A DNA stretch of 14,003 bases, taken from Mariniphaga sp964624645 (lineage in GTDB: Bacteria > Bacteroidota > Bacteroidia > Bacteroidales > Prolixibacteraceae). Where the stretch lies: NCBI GenBank assembly GCA_964624645.1, contig CAZVAD010000069.1, forward strand, positions 1 through 14,003, read 5' to 3'. The translations under genes were made by a program, and so were the position numbers. The notes beneath the pieces were generated by a model. The model had not been told where the DNA came from, made no database searches, and saw nothing but the letters and a program-made list of their open reading frames with translations. This document shows, piece after piece, positions 6,870-13,971 of the stretch. The number at the start of each line of letters is the position of its first letter. Position 1 is the first letter of the stretch.

Positions 6870-7615
6870 CTGAAAAAATACGAACAATAATTGTGGATGA
6901 CGAAGCGCTTGCACGCAAGTTGCTGAAATCATTTTTAAATGATTTGGAAAATATTGAAATCATTGCTGAATGCAAAAACGGCTTTGAAGGCGTAAAAGCA
7001 ATCAATGAAATGAAGCCTGAGCTCGTTTTTCTTGACATTCAAATGCCAAAAATAACCGGTTTTGAGCTTTTGGAATTGCTGGAGCACAAACCACACATCA
7101 TTTTTGCAACCGCTTATGACCAGTATGCACTGAAAGCATTTGAGTACAACGCTGCGGATTATCTGCTGAAACCATACTCCAGGGAGCGGCTGCAGGAAGC
7201 GATTCAGAAAGTGGCTGAACGGATTCAGACGGAAGGCGCCCAATCAGATGTGGCTGAAAAACTGGTGGAGTTCCCCCGTGAGGAAATGCTTGAGCGGATT
7301 GTGGTGAAAGACAGACATAAAATACACATTATTCCGGTGGATCAGGTAAGGTATCTCGAATCCATGGATGATTATGTGCTTATTTATACGCATGACAGCA
7401 GGTATATCAAGCAGAACACCATGAAATATTTTGAGCGTGCGCTCGACCGGAAAAGCTTTGTCCGTATTCACCGTTCCTACATTGTTAAAGTGGAGGAGAT
7501 CAATGAAATTCAGCAATATGAGAAAGAATCCTATGTGGTTATTCTGAAAGACAAAACCAAACTGAAAGTGAGCAAATCGGGCTATAAAAACCTGAAAAGT
7601 GTTCTTGATTTTTAG
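6866..7615 (+). CDS. LytTR-family response regulator
   Basis: The 249-residue protein has a receiver domain (about 5-120) and a LytTR DNA-binding domain (about 143-247). Receiver residues: acidic pair D11/D12, phosphoacceptor D57 in FLDIQMP, T82, and K102 in LLKPY. The LytTR domain carries the typical IVVKDRHKIHIIPVDQVRYLES and SFVRIHRSYIVKVEEI segments. The ATG at 6866 overlaps the kinase stop as ATGA, so the two proteins are made together and form a cognate pair. LytTR regulators bind pairs of direct repeats upstream of their targets. I saw no obvious such pair in front of the LiaF-like gene, although the gap at 5238 limits this. No clear terminator follows before tRNA-His. Confidence 0.96.
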   Translation: MTEKIRTIIVDDEALARKLLKSFLNDLENIEIIAECKNGFEGVKAINEMKPELVFLDIQMPKITGFELLELLEHKPHIIFATAYDQYALKAFEYNAADYLLKPYSRERLQEAIQKVAERIQTEGAQSDVAEKLVEFPREEMLERIVVKDRHKIHIIPVDQVRYLESMDDYVLIYTHDSRYIKQNTMKYFERALDRKSFVRIHRSYIVKVEEINEIQQYEKESYVVILKDKTKLKVSKSGYKNLKSVLDF

Positions 7616-7716
7616 GAAGTTGAATGTATCCGGTTTTCCCCGGTTTTCAAAATTAACCTTCCACAGAAAAATCGGCACACAATTTCTCTTTCTCTGGAAA
7701 ATGAACAAATAAATAT

Positions 7717-7724
7717 TATATTTG
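7717..7724 (+). promoter_or_regulatory. Bacteroidota -7 promoter element for tRNA-His
   Basis: TATATTTG is an exact TAnnTTTG match, 17 bases before the tRNA-His 5' end, and continues CAGCC. A weak TCTG (7693-7696) sits 20 bases upstream where a -33 TTTG is expected. Element, following bases and spacing mirror the tRNA-Cys promoter on the other strand. Confidence 0.6.
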
Positions 7725-7741
7725 CAGCCTCAAATTAAAAC

Positions 7742-7816
7742 GGTGGTTGTAGCTCAGTTGGTCAGAGCACTGGATTGTGGTTCCAGGGGTCGTGGGTTCA
7801 AGTCCCATCAGCCACC
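7742..7816 (+). tRNA. tRNA-His (GTG)
   Basis: The acceptor stem GTGGTTG (7743-7749) pairs with CAGCCAC (7809-7815). The extra G at 7742 and C73 at 7816 give the G-1:C73 pair that defines histidine tRNAs. The anticodon arm CTGGA-TTGTGGT-TCCAG carries anticodon GTG, and the T arm is GTGGG-TTCAAGT-CCCAT. CCA is not encoded. The T-rich TTCTTTTTT right after it (7818-7826) may help end transcription, and it runs into the folA stop codon. Confidence 0.96.
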
Positions 7817-7824
7817 CTTCTTTT

Positions 7825-8316
7825 TTAACGCTCAAGATTGATGTAGGAATAATGAAATCCGTTTTTTTCATCAAACAAATCTTCGCGCGAAAGTTCTTCC
7901 CACTGTGAGAAATCAATTTCAGGAAAAAAAACATCGGCATCGAAAACCTGGTGAACAAAAGTCAGGTAGAGTTTTCCGGCGATTGGATAAAACTGCCGGT
8001 AAACCATTCCGCCACCGATTACAAATGCTTCTTTTTCGTCTTTCACTTTTTCAAGCGCCTCCGCAATGGAAAAAACCACTTCGCAACCGGGGAAAACATC
8101 ATCGGGGCGGTCGGTAATCACAATATGCCGGCGATTGGGCAACGGCCACTTTGGAAGGGAGAGCAGCGTGTTTCGCCCCATAATCAGGCAATGCCCGGTG
8201 GTGATTTCCTTAAAGCGTTTCAGGTCATTGGGCAGATGGAAAAGCAGGTCGTTGTTTTTCCCGATGGCAAAATTTTCGGCAACGGCAACAATGATGGAGA
8301 TGTTTTTTTGTATCAT
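7825..8316 (-). CDS. folA: Dihydrofolate reductase
   Basis: DHFR reduces dihydrofolate to tetrahydrofolate with NADPH in the cytoplasm and is the usual target of trimethoprim. The 163-residue protein is of normal bacterial length. Landmarks: ISIIVAVAENFAIGKNNDL at the N-terminus (Met20-loop region), the catalytic acid D31 in FHLPNDLKRFK, the NADPH-binding MGRNTLLSLP, VIGGGMVYRQF, and the C-terminal strand YSYINLER. It lies 50 bases downstream of thyA on the same strand with no promoter element in between, so thyA-folA form an operon. The pairing is functional: ThyA produces dihydrofolate, which FolA recycles. Its stop codon lies 8 bases from the 3' end of the convergent tRNA-His. Confidence 0.97.
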   Translation of the reverse strand: MIQKNISIIVAVAENFAIGKNNDLLFHLPNDLKRFKEITTGHCLIMGRNTLLSLPKWPLPNRRHIVITDRPDDVFPGCEVVFSIAEALEKVKDEKEAFVIGGGMVYRQFYPIAGKLYLTFVHQVFDADVFFPEIDFSQWEELSREDLFDEKNGFHYSYINLER

Positions 8317-8366
8317 TTCTCAGAAATTATTTGCTGGTGTCGGGCAGTTTTCAGAAAGTGATTTTT

Positions 8367-9161
8367 TCAGACGGCAACCACACCTTTTATATGCGGGTGC
8401 GCCTGATAACCGACAAGTTCAAAGTCTTCAAATTTAAAATCAAAAATGCTTTTCACGTCGGGATTGATCTTCATTTCGGGCAGGGGATAGGGTTGACGGG
8501 TGAGCTGCAGTTTCACCTGTTCCAAATGGTTGGAATAGATGTGCACATCGCCAAACGTGTGCACAAAATCCCCCGGCTGCAATCCGGTAACCTGCGCCAT
8601 CATCAGGGTCAGCAGGGCATAGGATGCAATGTTGAAAGGAACTCCCAGAAAAACATCGGCGCTGCGCTGATAGAGCTGACAGGATAATTTCCCGTTGACC
8701 ACGTAAAACTGAAACAGGATATGGCAGGGCGGCAGGTTCATTTTATCTAATTCCCCCACATTCCATGCGCTGACGATATGCCGCCGCGAATCGGGGTTGT
8801 TTTTGATGGAATCCACGACATTGCTAATCTGGTCAATATGCTTCCCGCCGGATGTGGGCCAACTGCGCCACTGGTAGCCATAAATAGGACCGAGGTCGCC
8901 GTTTTCGTCAGCCCATTCATTCCAAATGCGGACTCCGTTTTCCTGCAGATATTTGATGTTGGTGTCGCCCGCCAGAAACCACAGCAATTCATGGATAATT
9001 GACCTGAGATGCAGTTTCTTTGTGGTGATTACCGGGAATCCTTCGCTTAAATCAAACCGCATCTGATGCCCAAAAACGCTGATTGTTCCTGTTCCCGTGC
9101 GGTCTTCCTTTTTTGCCCCATGCTCCAGAACGGTATCCAGAAGATGTAAGTATTGTTTCAT
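8367..9161 (-). CDS. thyA: Thymidylate synthase
   Basis: ThyA converts dUMP to dTMP using 5,10-methylene-tetrahydrofolate, which becomes dihydrofolate. From the ATG at 9161 (MKQYLHLLDTVL) the product is 264 residues, exactly the common bacterial ThyA length. The open frame reaches back to 9239, but the extra 26 residues do not resemble the family. Key residues: R21 in KKEDRTGTGT, the R126/R127 pair in DSRRHIVSAWN, catalytic C146 in LPPCHILFQFY, D169 in QRSADVFLGVPFN, N177 and Y209 (HIYSNHLEQ). The protein ends VAV, with its C-terminus intact. It is first in a thyA-folA operon. A near match to the -7 element (TATTTTTA on the minus strand, about 9184-9191) lies some 22 bases before the start. 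A perfect match lies much further up, at 9402-9409. Confidence 0.97.
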   Translation of the reverse strand: MKQYLHLLDTVLEHGAKKEDRTGTGTISVFGHQMRFDLSEGFPVITTKKLHLRSIIHELLWFLAGDTNIKYLQENGVRIWNEWADENGDLGPIYGYQWRSWPTSGGKHIDQISNVVDSIKNNPDSRRHIVSAWNVGELDKMNLPPCHILFQFYVVNGKLSCQLYQRSADVFLGVPFNIASYALLTLMMAQVTGLQPGDFVHTFGDVHIYSNHLEQVKLQLTRQPYPLPEMKINPDVKSIFDFKFEDFELVGYQAHPHIKGVVAV

Positions 9162-9401
9162 TTTTTTGCCGTTTACTGAATTTGTAAAAATAGGAAATCC
9201 ATCCGTTTTGGCTGACAAATCTCCCGAATAGATATTCACAATTCGGGATTTAGTGTTAATTACACATGGAGTCTTATTGATAATCCTGCAGGTTGGATTA
9301 AAGAAGAAAAAGATGAGGGTTTGCAGAATACATCACAAAAGCGGCTGCAAAAGGAAAATTAAAGTGCGTTGATTTTTTTGCATAATATGAAATCTTAACA
9401 A

Positions 9402-9409
9402 CAAAGGTA
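9402..9409 (-). promoter_or_regulatory. Isolated minus-strand -7 promoter element
   Basis: On the minus strand this reads TACCTTTG, an exact TAnnTTTG match. The next minus-strand gene, thyA, starts about 240 bases downstream, so this would give thyA a long leader or drive an unannotated small RNA. No -33 box is evident, and a chance match in A+T-rich DNA cannot be excluded. Confidence 0.3.
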
Positions 9410-9584
9410 GTTATTCTAAAACCAATGTATCGAAGAAAAATGAAACAAAGGATGCTTGTTGACCTTGAATTCACTTCCAAAAATTATTGAGTTATGGATG
9501 AAAATGAGCACTAAGCAGAAAATAAAAACAAACAAATTGTAGCTTGTTGTTATTATTCAGAACGCATGTTATTAAACTTTTTTA

Positions 9585-9592
9585 TAGATTTG
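9585..9592 (+). promoter_or_regulatory. Bacteroidota -7 promoter element before the second MNT gene
   Basis: TAGATTTG is an exact TAnnTTTG match ending only 4 bases before the ATG at 9597. Transcription would begin at or just inside the start codon. This is nearly the same geometry as at mntA (849-856). Confidence 0.45.
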
Positions 9593-9596
9593 CCAT

Positions 9597-9914
9597 ATGT
9601 ACACAAATGCCGATACAATAAAAAAGATGATTGCTGAACGAGTCAATGAAATTGACCCGAAAGCAGAAATATTTTTATTTGGCTCAAGAGCAAGAGGTGA
9701 TTTCAATGAAAATTCTGACTGGGATATTCTGATTCTAACCAACTATCCGGTTTCGCTAAAAGATGAACAAAAATTCAGACACCACCTTGTTTTTCTGGAG
9801 TTGGAAACAGGTGAAGTGTTTTCAACATTTGTTTACGAAAAAAAAGATTGGGAAACACGCCATAAAATAACACCCTTTTATCAAAATGTAATCAAAGAAA
9901 GCTATCAGATTTGA
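9597..9914 (+). CDS. MNT-type nucleotidyltransferase, antitoxin of a second MNT/HEPN pair
   Basis: This 105-residue minimal nucleotidyltransferase shows the signature FLFGSRARGDFNENSDWDIL: G29-S30, R31, G34, and the metal-binding D41 and D43 (DWD). The GSxARG...DWD form is typical of the polymerase-beta domain proteins paired with HEPN (PF05168-type) partners, and it differs from the MntA at 862. Such proteins act as antitoxins or nucleotidyl-transferring modifiers of the partner; activity here is inferred. The stop TGA overlaps the partner's likely TTG start as TTGA. A -7 promoter element ends 4 bases before the ATG. The gene is A+T-rich compared with thyA and dxs on either side, consistent with horizontal transfer. 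Confidence 0.9.
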   Translation: MYTNADTIKKMIAERVNEIDPKAEIFLFGSRARGDFNENSDWDILILTNYPVSLKDEQKFRHHLVFLELETGEVFSTFVYEKKDWETRHKITPFYQNVIKESYQI

Positions 9915-10306
9915 AAGCACAAAACAAATCGGCTTATATCATTTACCGCATTTCCAAAGCAGAAGAAACGCTGTTGGCTGCAAAGGAGCTTGCTCAACAA
10001 AAATTTTGGAATTCTTCTGTTAACCGATTATATTACGCATCTTTCTATGCTGTGGGTGCATTGCTTTTCAGAGATGGAATTGTTTCAAAATCCCACTCAG
10101 GCATTAAATCTGCTTTTTTCCAATATTATATAAAAACCCAAAAAATTGATATTAAATTCAGTCAACTCTACTCTGATTTACTTGATTGGCGGCAAAAAGG
10201 AGATTATTCTGATTTTTTTGACTTCTCGGAAAAAGACGTAACACCTCTTATTGAACCGGTTGAAGAACTTATAAAAGAAATTAAACTATTACTGAAAATT
10301 GATTGA
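9911..10306 (+). CDS. HEPN domain protein, putative toxin partner
   Basis: The 131-residue helical protein belongs to the HEPN family of the PF05168 type. Landmarks: YRISKAEETLLAAKELAQ, then the core NSSVNRLYYASFYAVGALL (35-52), SKSHSGIKSAFFQYYI (59-74) with H62, and WRQKGDYSDFFDFS (93-106). It does not show the RX4HXY motif of HepT, so type VII chemistry cannot be assumed. The candidate ribonuclease residues are less certain; R39, R54, H62, R94 and Y99 stand out. The start is taken as TTG at 9911, overlapping the MNT stop as TTGA, because the N-terminal helix from about residue 9 onward fits the family and no ATG or GTG lies in the right place. It converges on the sensor kinase gene at 10374. 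Right after the stop is a short palindrome (GTCATTcAATGAC, 10309-10321) with no T run. Confidence 0.86.
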   Translation: MKAQNKSAYIIYRISKAEETLLAAKELAQQKFWNSSVNRLYYASFYAVGALLFRDGIVSKSHSGIKSAFFQYYIKTQKIDIKFSQLYSDLLDWRQKGDYSDFFDFSEKDVTPLIEPVEELIKEIKLLLKID

Positions 10307-10373
10307 GAGTCATTCAATGACAAATAATGCATTGGATGTAAAAAAAATAATCCCCAGAACTTTATTTCACAAC

Positions 10374-11564
10374 TCATTTTCTCAGCAAAATACGAAAGGT
10401 GGTGCCTTTGCCCACTTCGGACCATCTGATGGAAATTTTTCCCTGATGATAATTTTCCACAATCCGTTTAGCCAGCGACAGACCAAGTCCCCAGCCCCGT
10501 TTTTTGGTTGAAAATCCGGGATGAAAAATTGTTTTGAACTGCGATTTGGGCACGCCCTTCCCGGTATCGGTAATGTCGAGGACAACGGATTTTTCCTTCT
10601 CTTCCAGTTCAATACGTATGGTTCCGTGGTTGTCCATAGCATCGATTGCATTTTTGCACAGGTTCTCAATCACCCACGAAAAGAGGGCAGCATTCAGGGG
10701 AATGACCAGATTCATATTTTCGTCAAACGATTTTTCAAAAACCACTTTATCCGATGAGCGGGTTTTCAGGTAACTGATTGTGGAATTAAGCGCTTCGGTC
10801 AGGTTAGTGGGCAAGAGTTCGGGCCTGGAACCTATTTTTGAAAAACGCTCGGTGATTTTTTCAAGCCGTTTGGTGTCCTTTTCAAATTCTTCCACGATGG
10901 ATGGCTCCACCTCCTGCAGTTTCAGAATTTCAATCCACGCCATGAGCGAAGAGATCGGAGTTCCCAGCTGGTGAGCCGTTTCTTTTGACATGCCCACCCA
11001 AACCTGATTTTGCTCGGCGCGCTGGGTTGCATTAAAAGCCGAATAGGCGGCAACAATGAAAACTATTATCACAAATAACTGAATGAAAGGATAATAGCGA
11101 AGATTGCGAAGGATATTTGACTCCCGGTAGTAGAGCAGCAGGTAATTATCATCCTCTTCGGAAAGAATGATTCTGATAGGCTCGGCGTGGGCTTTCATCT
11201 TTTCCAGCTCATGGGTAAGCGCCTGTTCCTTCCGGGCTTCATTGAAACGGATGTTTGCTTCGTAATTGAATTTTCCGTCGGATTCAACAATCAAAACGGG
11301 GATCGTGGTATTTTGCTCTAAAATGGACTGAATCAAGGTCAGATAGGCAGTAGTCAACTGTTCCATGCCGTCCTGGTTACTGTTCTGAATTCCGGTTTCC
11401 GCCAAGCGTTTGGTTGCCTGCGCCCACAGCTCAACTTTCTTCTGCTCTTCGTTGGCCATTTTTTCTGTCAGCCAGTTGGTATATAGCAACGAAGCAACTC
11501 CGATTAAAACTGCTACCGCCAGCAGCAGGATTTTCCCGCGTTTTCTTTTCAGATAAATATCCAA
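10374..11564 (-). CDS. Orphan sensor histidine kinase
   Basis: The 396-residue membrane histidine kinase has two transmembrane helices (about 12-30 and 158-177). They flank an extracytoplasmic sensor region of about 125 residues (33-157) that I do not recognise. The H box is SKETAHQLGTPISSLMAW with phosphoacceptor H198. The ATPase domain has an N box VIENLCKNAIDAM (N305), G1 DITDTGKGVP (D333), an F box IFHPGFSTK and G2 RGWGLGLSLAKRIV. The ETAHQLGTPISSL variant of the H box marks a kinase group common in Bacteroidota. The ATG at 11564 gives MDIYLKRKRGK. It lies 48 bases downstream of dxs on the same strand with no promoter element between, so it is probably co-transcribed with dxs. No response regulator lies next to it, so its partner is unknown. 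Confidence 0.93.
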   Translation of the reverse strand: MDIYLKRKRGKILLLAVAVLIGVASLLYTNWLTEKMANEEQKKVELWAQATKRLAETGIQNSNQDGMEQLTTAYLTLIQSILEQNTTIPVLIVESDGKFNYEANIRFNEARKEQALTHELEKMKAHAEPIRIILSEEDDNYLLLYYRESNILRNLRYYPFIQLFVIIVFIVAAYSAFNATQRAEQNQVWVGMSKETAHQLGTPISSLMAWIEILKLQEVEPSIVEEFEKDTKRLEKITERFSKIGSRPELLPTNLTEALNSTISYLKTRSSDKVVFEKSFDENMNLVIPLNAALFSWVIENLCKNAIDAMDNHGTIRIELEEKEKSVVLDITDTGKGVPKSQFKTIFHPGFSTKKRGWGLGLSLAKRIVENYHQGKISIRWSEVGKGTTFRILLRK

Positions 11565-11612
11565 AATATGCTTTTTTAGTTCATTTTTGAAAACGGAAGA
11601 AACCTTTAAATA

Positions 11613-13523
11613 TTATCTGTTTTCAACCATCTCCCTGACCGCACGCAGGATTCCGTTTTCGTCAATCCCGCATAATTCATAAAGCTCTTCCACAGCGCCG
11701 TGTTCAATAAATTTATCGGGGATTCCGATAATCTTCACTTTTGAAGAAAATCCTTTTGAAGCCATAAATTCCATGACGGCGCTTCCGAAACCTCCGATAA
11801 TCGTACCGTCTTCCACCGTGATGATCATCCTGAATTTTTTAAACACCTCTTCAAGCAGCGATTCATCCAGCGGCTTCACAAACCGGAGGTCAAAATGGGC
11901 GGCAGAAATTCCTTCGCCAGAAAGTTTTCTCACTGCACTTTGAGCAAATATCCCGGATTTCCCGATGGTCAGCACTGCAATATCCTCGCCTTCTGCCAGT
12001 TGTCTTCCCTTGCCGGGTTCAATCTCCTCAAAAGGCTTTTTCCAGTCGGGATTTGTGCCGCAGCCTTTGGGGTAGCGTATGGAAATGGGTTGTTTCAGTT
12101 TGCCGGTTTGTGCGGTGTACATCAAGTTCCGCAAATCCATTTCGTCCATCGGGGCTGCCACAATCATATTCGGGATGGCGCGCATGAAGGCAATGTCAAA
12201 AACGCCATGATGGGTTGGCCCGTCTTCGCCGACAAGTCCGCCACGATCAACACAAAAAACAACCGGAAGACTTTGAAGCGCCACATCGTGAATCACCTGA
12301 TCGTAGGCACGCTGAATAAACGTGGAGTAAATATTACAAAACGGGATAAACCCGCGGGCGGCAAGGCCTGCTGAAAAGGTTACCGCATGTTGCTCGGCAA
12401 TGCCCACATCAAATGCCCGGTGGGGCATTTTTTCAAACAGCAGATTCATGGAGCATCCTGTGGGCATCGCCGGAGTGATTCCCACGACTTTTTCATTCAG
12501 CTCAGCCAGTTCAACCAAAGTTTCACCAAAAACATCCTGCAACCTCGGGACTTTCATTGCATGGCAGGAATCGGAATAAATTTCCCCGGTTTCCTTGTCA
12601 AACAAACCGGGCGCATGATATTTGGTCTGATTCAGCTCAGCCTGAGTAAATCCTTTCCCTTTTTTCGTAACAACGTGGAGCAGCTTCGGCCCGGGGATTT
12701 TTTTCAAATCCTGCAAAACTTCGGTGAGATAACCCACATCGTGCCCGTTGATTGGCCCGAAATACCGGAATTCAAAAGCTTCAAAAAGGTTATTCCCTTT
12801 GAGAAGCAGATTTTTCAGCGCATGCTGGTTTTTCTGAATGAGTTTCCGGGTTCTTTTTCCCAGCCCGTCAAGTTTTCCCAGGCCATCCCAGATTCTTGCC
12901 TTAACCTTATTGTAGGTTTGTGATTTTGAAATACTTAGAAGATACTGCCCGAAAATCCCGGAATTGGGGTCAATGGCAATGTTGTTATCATTTAAAATAA
13001 CAAGCAGGTCTGATTTGCTGACCCCCGCATTGTTCAGCGCTTCAAATGCCATTCCGCCGGTCATGGCGCCATCGCCGATTATTGCCACAATTTTGCGGTC
13101 TTTTTCATTTTTCAGGGCCGAGGCTACCGCCATTCCGAAAGCGGCAGAAATTGAAGTGGATGAATGTCCTGTTCCAAAAGTATCGTATTCGCTTTCACTG
13201 CGGTTTGGGAATCCACTGATTCCCTGAAATTTCCGGTTGGTATGAAAAATATCGCGCCGCCCGGTCAGAATTTTGTGCCCGTATGCCTGATGTCCGACAT
13301 CCCACACCAATAAATCATGCGGTGTATCATACACATAATGCAGCGCAACCGTAAGCTCCACAACGCCAAGGCTTGCTCCAAAATGTCCGGGATTGGTAGA
13401 AACAGCTTCAATGATAAATTCCCTGAGTTCTTTGCAAACCCGGGGAAGCTGGTCGGATTTCAGTTTTTTTAAATCTGCCGGACTATTTATTTGGCTGAGT
13501 AGTTCTTCCTTTATTTTGCTCAT
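11613..13523 (-). CDS. dxs: 1-deoxy-D-xylulose-5-phosphate synthase
   Basis: DXS condenses pyruvate and glyceraldehyde 3-phosphate into 1-deoxyxylulose 5-phosphate. This is the first step of the MEP route to isoprenoids and also feeds thiamine and pyridoxal synthesis. The 636-residue protein is full length and cytoplasmic. Landmarks: H47 in NPGHFGASLG, the thiamine-diphosphate/Mg motif GDGAMTGGMAFEALNNAG (150-167) with NDNNIAI (178-184), catalytic E377 in DVGIAEQHAVTF, the substrate-binding DRGGLVGEDGPTHHG (426-440), and the C-terminal transketolase-like domain ending VREMVENR. The start at 13523 gives MSKIKEELLSQINSP, normal for the family. A minus-strand -7 element lies 18 bases upstream. 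The orphan kinase gene follows 48 bases downstream. Confidence 0.98.
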   Translation of the reverse strand: MSKIKEELLSQINSPADLKKLKSDQLPRVCKELREFIIEAVSTNPGHFGASLGVVELTVALHYVYDTPHDLLVWDVGHQAYGHKILTGRRDIFHTNRKFQGISGFPNRSESEYDTFGTGHSSTSISAAFGMAVASALKNEKDRKIVAIIGDGAMTGGMAFEALNNAGVSKSDLLVILNDNNIAIDPNSGIFGQYLLSISKSQTYNKVKARIWDGLGKLDGLGKRTRKLIQKNQHALKNLLLKGNNLFEAFEFRYFGPINGHDVGYLTEVLQDLKKIPGPKLLHVVTKKGKGFTQAELNQTKYHAPGLFDKETGEIYSDSCHAMKVPRLQDVFGETLVELAELNEKVVGITPAMPTGCSMNLLFEKMPHRAFDVGIAEQHAVTFSAGLAARGFIPFCNIYSTFIQRAYDQVIHDVALQSLPVVFCVDRGGLVGEDGPTHHGVFDIAFMRAIPNMIVAAPMDEMDLRNLMYTAQTGKLKQPISIRYPKGCGTNPDWKKPFEEIEPGKGRQLAEGEDIAVLTIGKSGIFAQSAVRKLSGEGISAAHFDLRFVKPLDESLLEEVFKKFRMIITVEDGTIIGGFGSAVMEFMASKGFSSKVKIIGIPDKFIEHGAVEELYELCGIDENGILRAVREMVENR

Positions 13524-13541
13524 CTCTCTTCAAAATATTTT

Positions 13542-13549
13542 CAAAGATA
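13542..13549 (-). promoter_or_regulatory. Bacteroidota -7 promoter element for dxs
   Basis: On the minus strand this reads TATCTTTG, an exact TAnnTTTG match ending 18 bases before the dxs start codon. No clear -33 partner is seen at normal spacing. Confidence 0.5.
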
Positions 13550-13771
13550 GAACAAATAGAGTTTATCCCGTAAATACGCATCCAAATAACAAAGTTTTCC
13601 CTTTTTGTCACTTCTCCGGCTGTTGAAAGTAACAGGCAAAATATCAGCAGGATAGGGATTTGTTGCGCCTTAATTAGTGTTAATGATTGTTAAACATCCT
13701 TTTTAAACACAAGCCAATCGGTTTTTAAGAGTTATCTTAATGACGAAATCGTATAATTTTAACATATTGCC

Positions 13772-13963
13772 ATGCTCGATTATGCAAAAGTTATTTTACC
13801 AAAAGTGAGCTTCAGCAAAGAACTCTTCAGAAAAGAACTGGCAAAGTGTATTCGATGGGTAGAGCCTGCTGATGTTCAGAAATTGCACGATTGGTGTTTT
13901 GAAAACTTTAAAGATTTGTATCCCGATGTGTTGGAAGAGGAATTTTCCCACATCGCGGCGTAA
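13772..13963 (+). CDS. Small uncharacterised protein, 63 residues
   Basis: The predicted protein begins MLDYAKVILPKVSFSKELF and ends YPDVLEEEFSHIAA. It has no signal peptide or membrane segment and looks soluble and largely helical, with W29, W41 and C26/C42 as possibly conserved features. It resembles short conserved proteins of unknown function that I recall in Bacteroidota, but I cannot name a family or function. It stands alone: divergent from dxs after 248 bases and closed by its own strong terminator, which supports a genuine gene. A near -7 match (TAATTTTA, 13754-13761) lies 10 bases before the ATG. Confidence 0.75.
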   Translation: MLDYAKVILPKVSFSKELFRKELAKCIRWVEPADVQKLHDWCFENFKDLYPDVLEEEFSHIAA

Positions 13964-13971
13964 TGAACCCG

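Larger units (their letters stand above)
9162..9596. other. Gene-poor, A+T-rich intergenic region
   Basis: This 435-base stretch lies between the divergent thyA and the second MNT/HEPN pair. No reading frame in it resembles a known protein. It contains a near-consensus thyA promoter close to 9190, an isolated minus-strand -7 element at 9402-9409, and the MNT-gene promoter element at 9585-9592. A + strand frame without a start codon (about 9206-9361, including WSLIDNPAGWIKEEKDEG) could be the tail of a lost gene, but I cannot show that. I see no terminator hairpin or tandem repeat. Confidence 0.6.

Noticed and set aside
7630..7648. Short tandem CCGGTTTTC repeat after the LytTR gene
   Set aside because: There are only two copies of about 9 bases with no further structure; it is too short to interpret.
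9162..9239. Longer ThyA start at 9239
   Set aside because: The 264-residue form from 9161 matches the family length and N-terminus; the extra 26 residues look non-coding.
9298..9480. 60-residue minus-strand frame in the thyA-MNT intergenic region
   Set aside because: It has no recognisable domain and its composition looks like translated A+T-rich DNA; the -7 element at 9402 lies inside it and not before it.
10309..10321. Palindrome GTCATTcAATGAC after the HEPN gene as a terminator
   Set aside because: The stem is A+T-rich with a 1-base loop and no T run follows; it may be a chance palindrome.
11895..13227. Long open frames antisense to dxs
   Set aside because: They are shadows of a clearly coding gene on the other strand, with no family resemblance.
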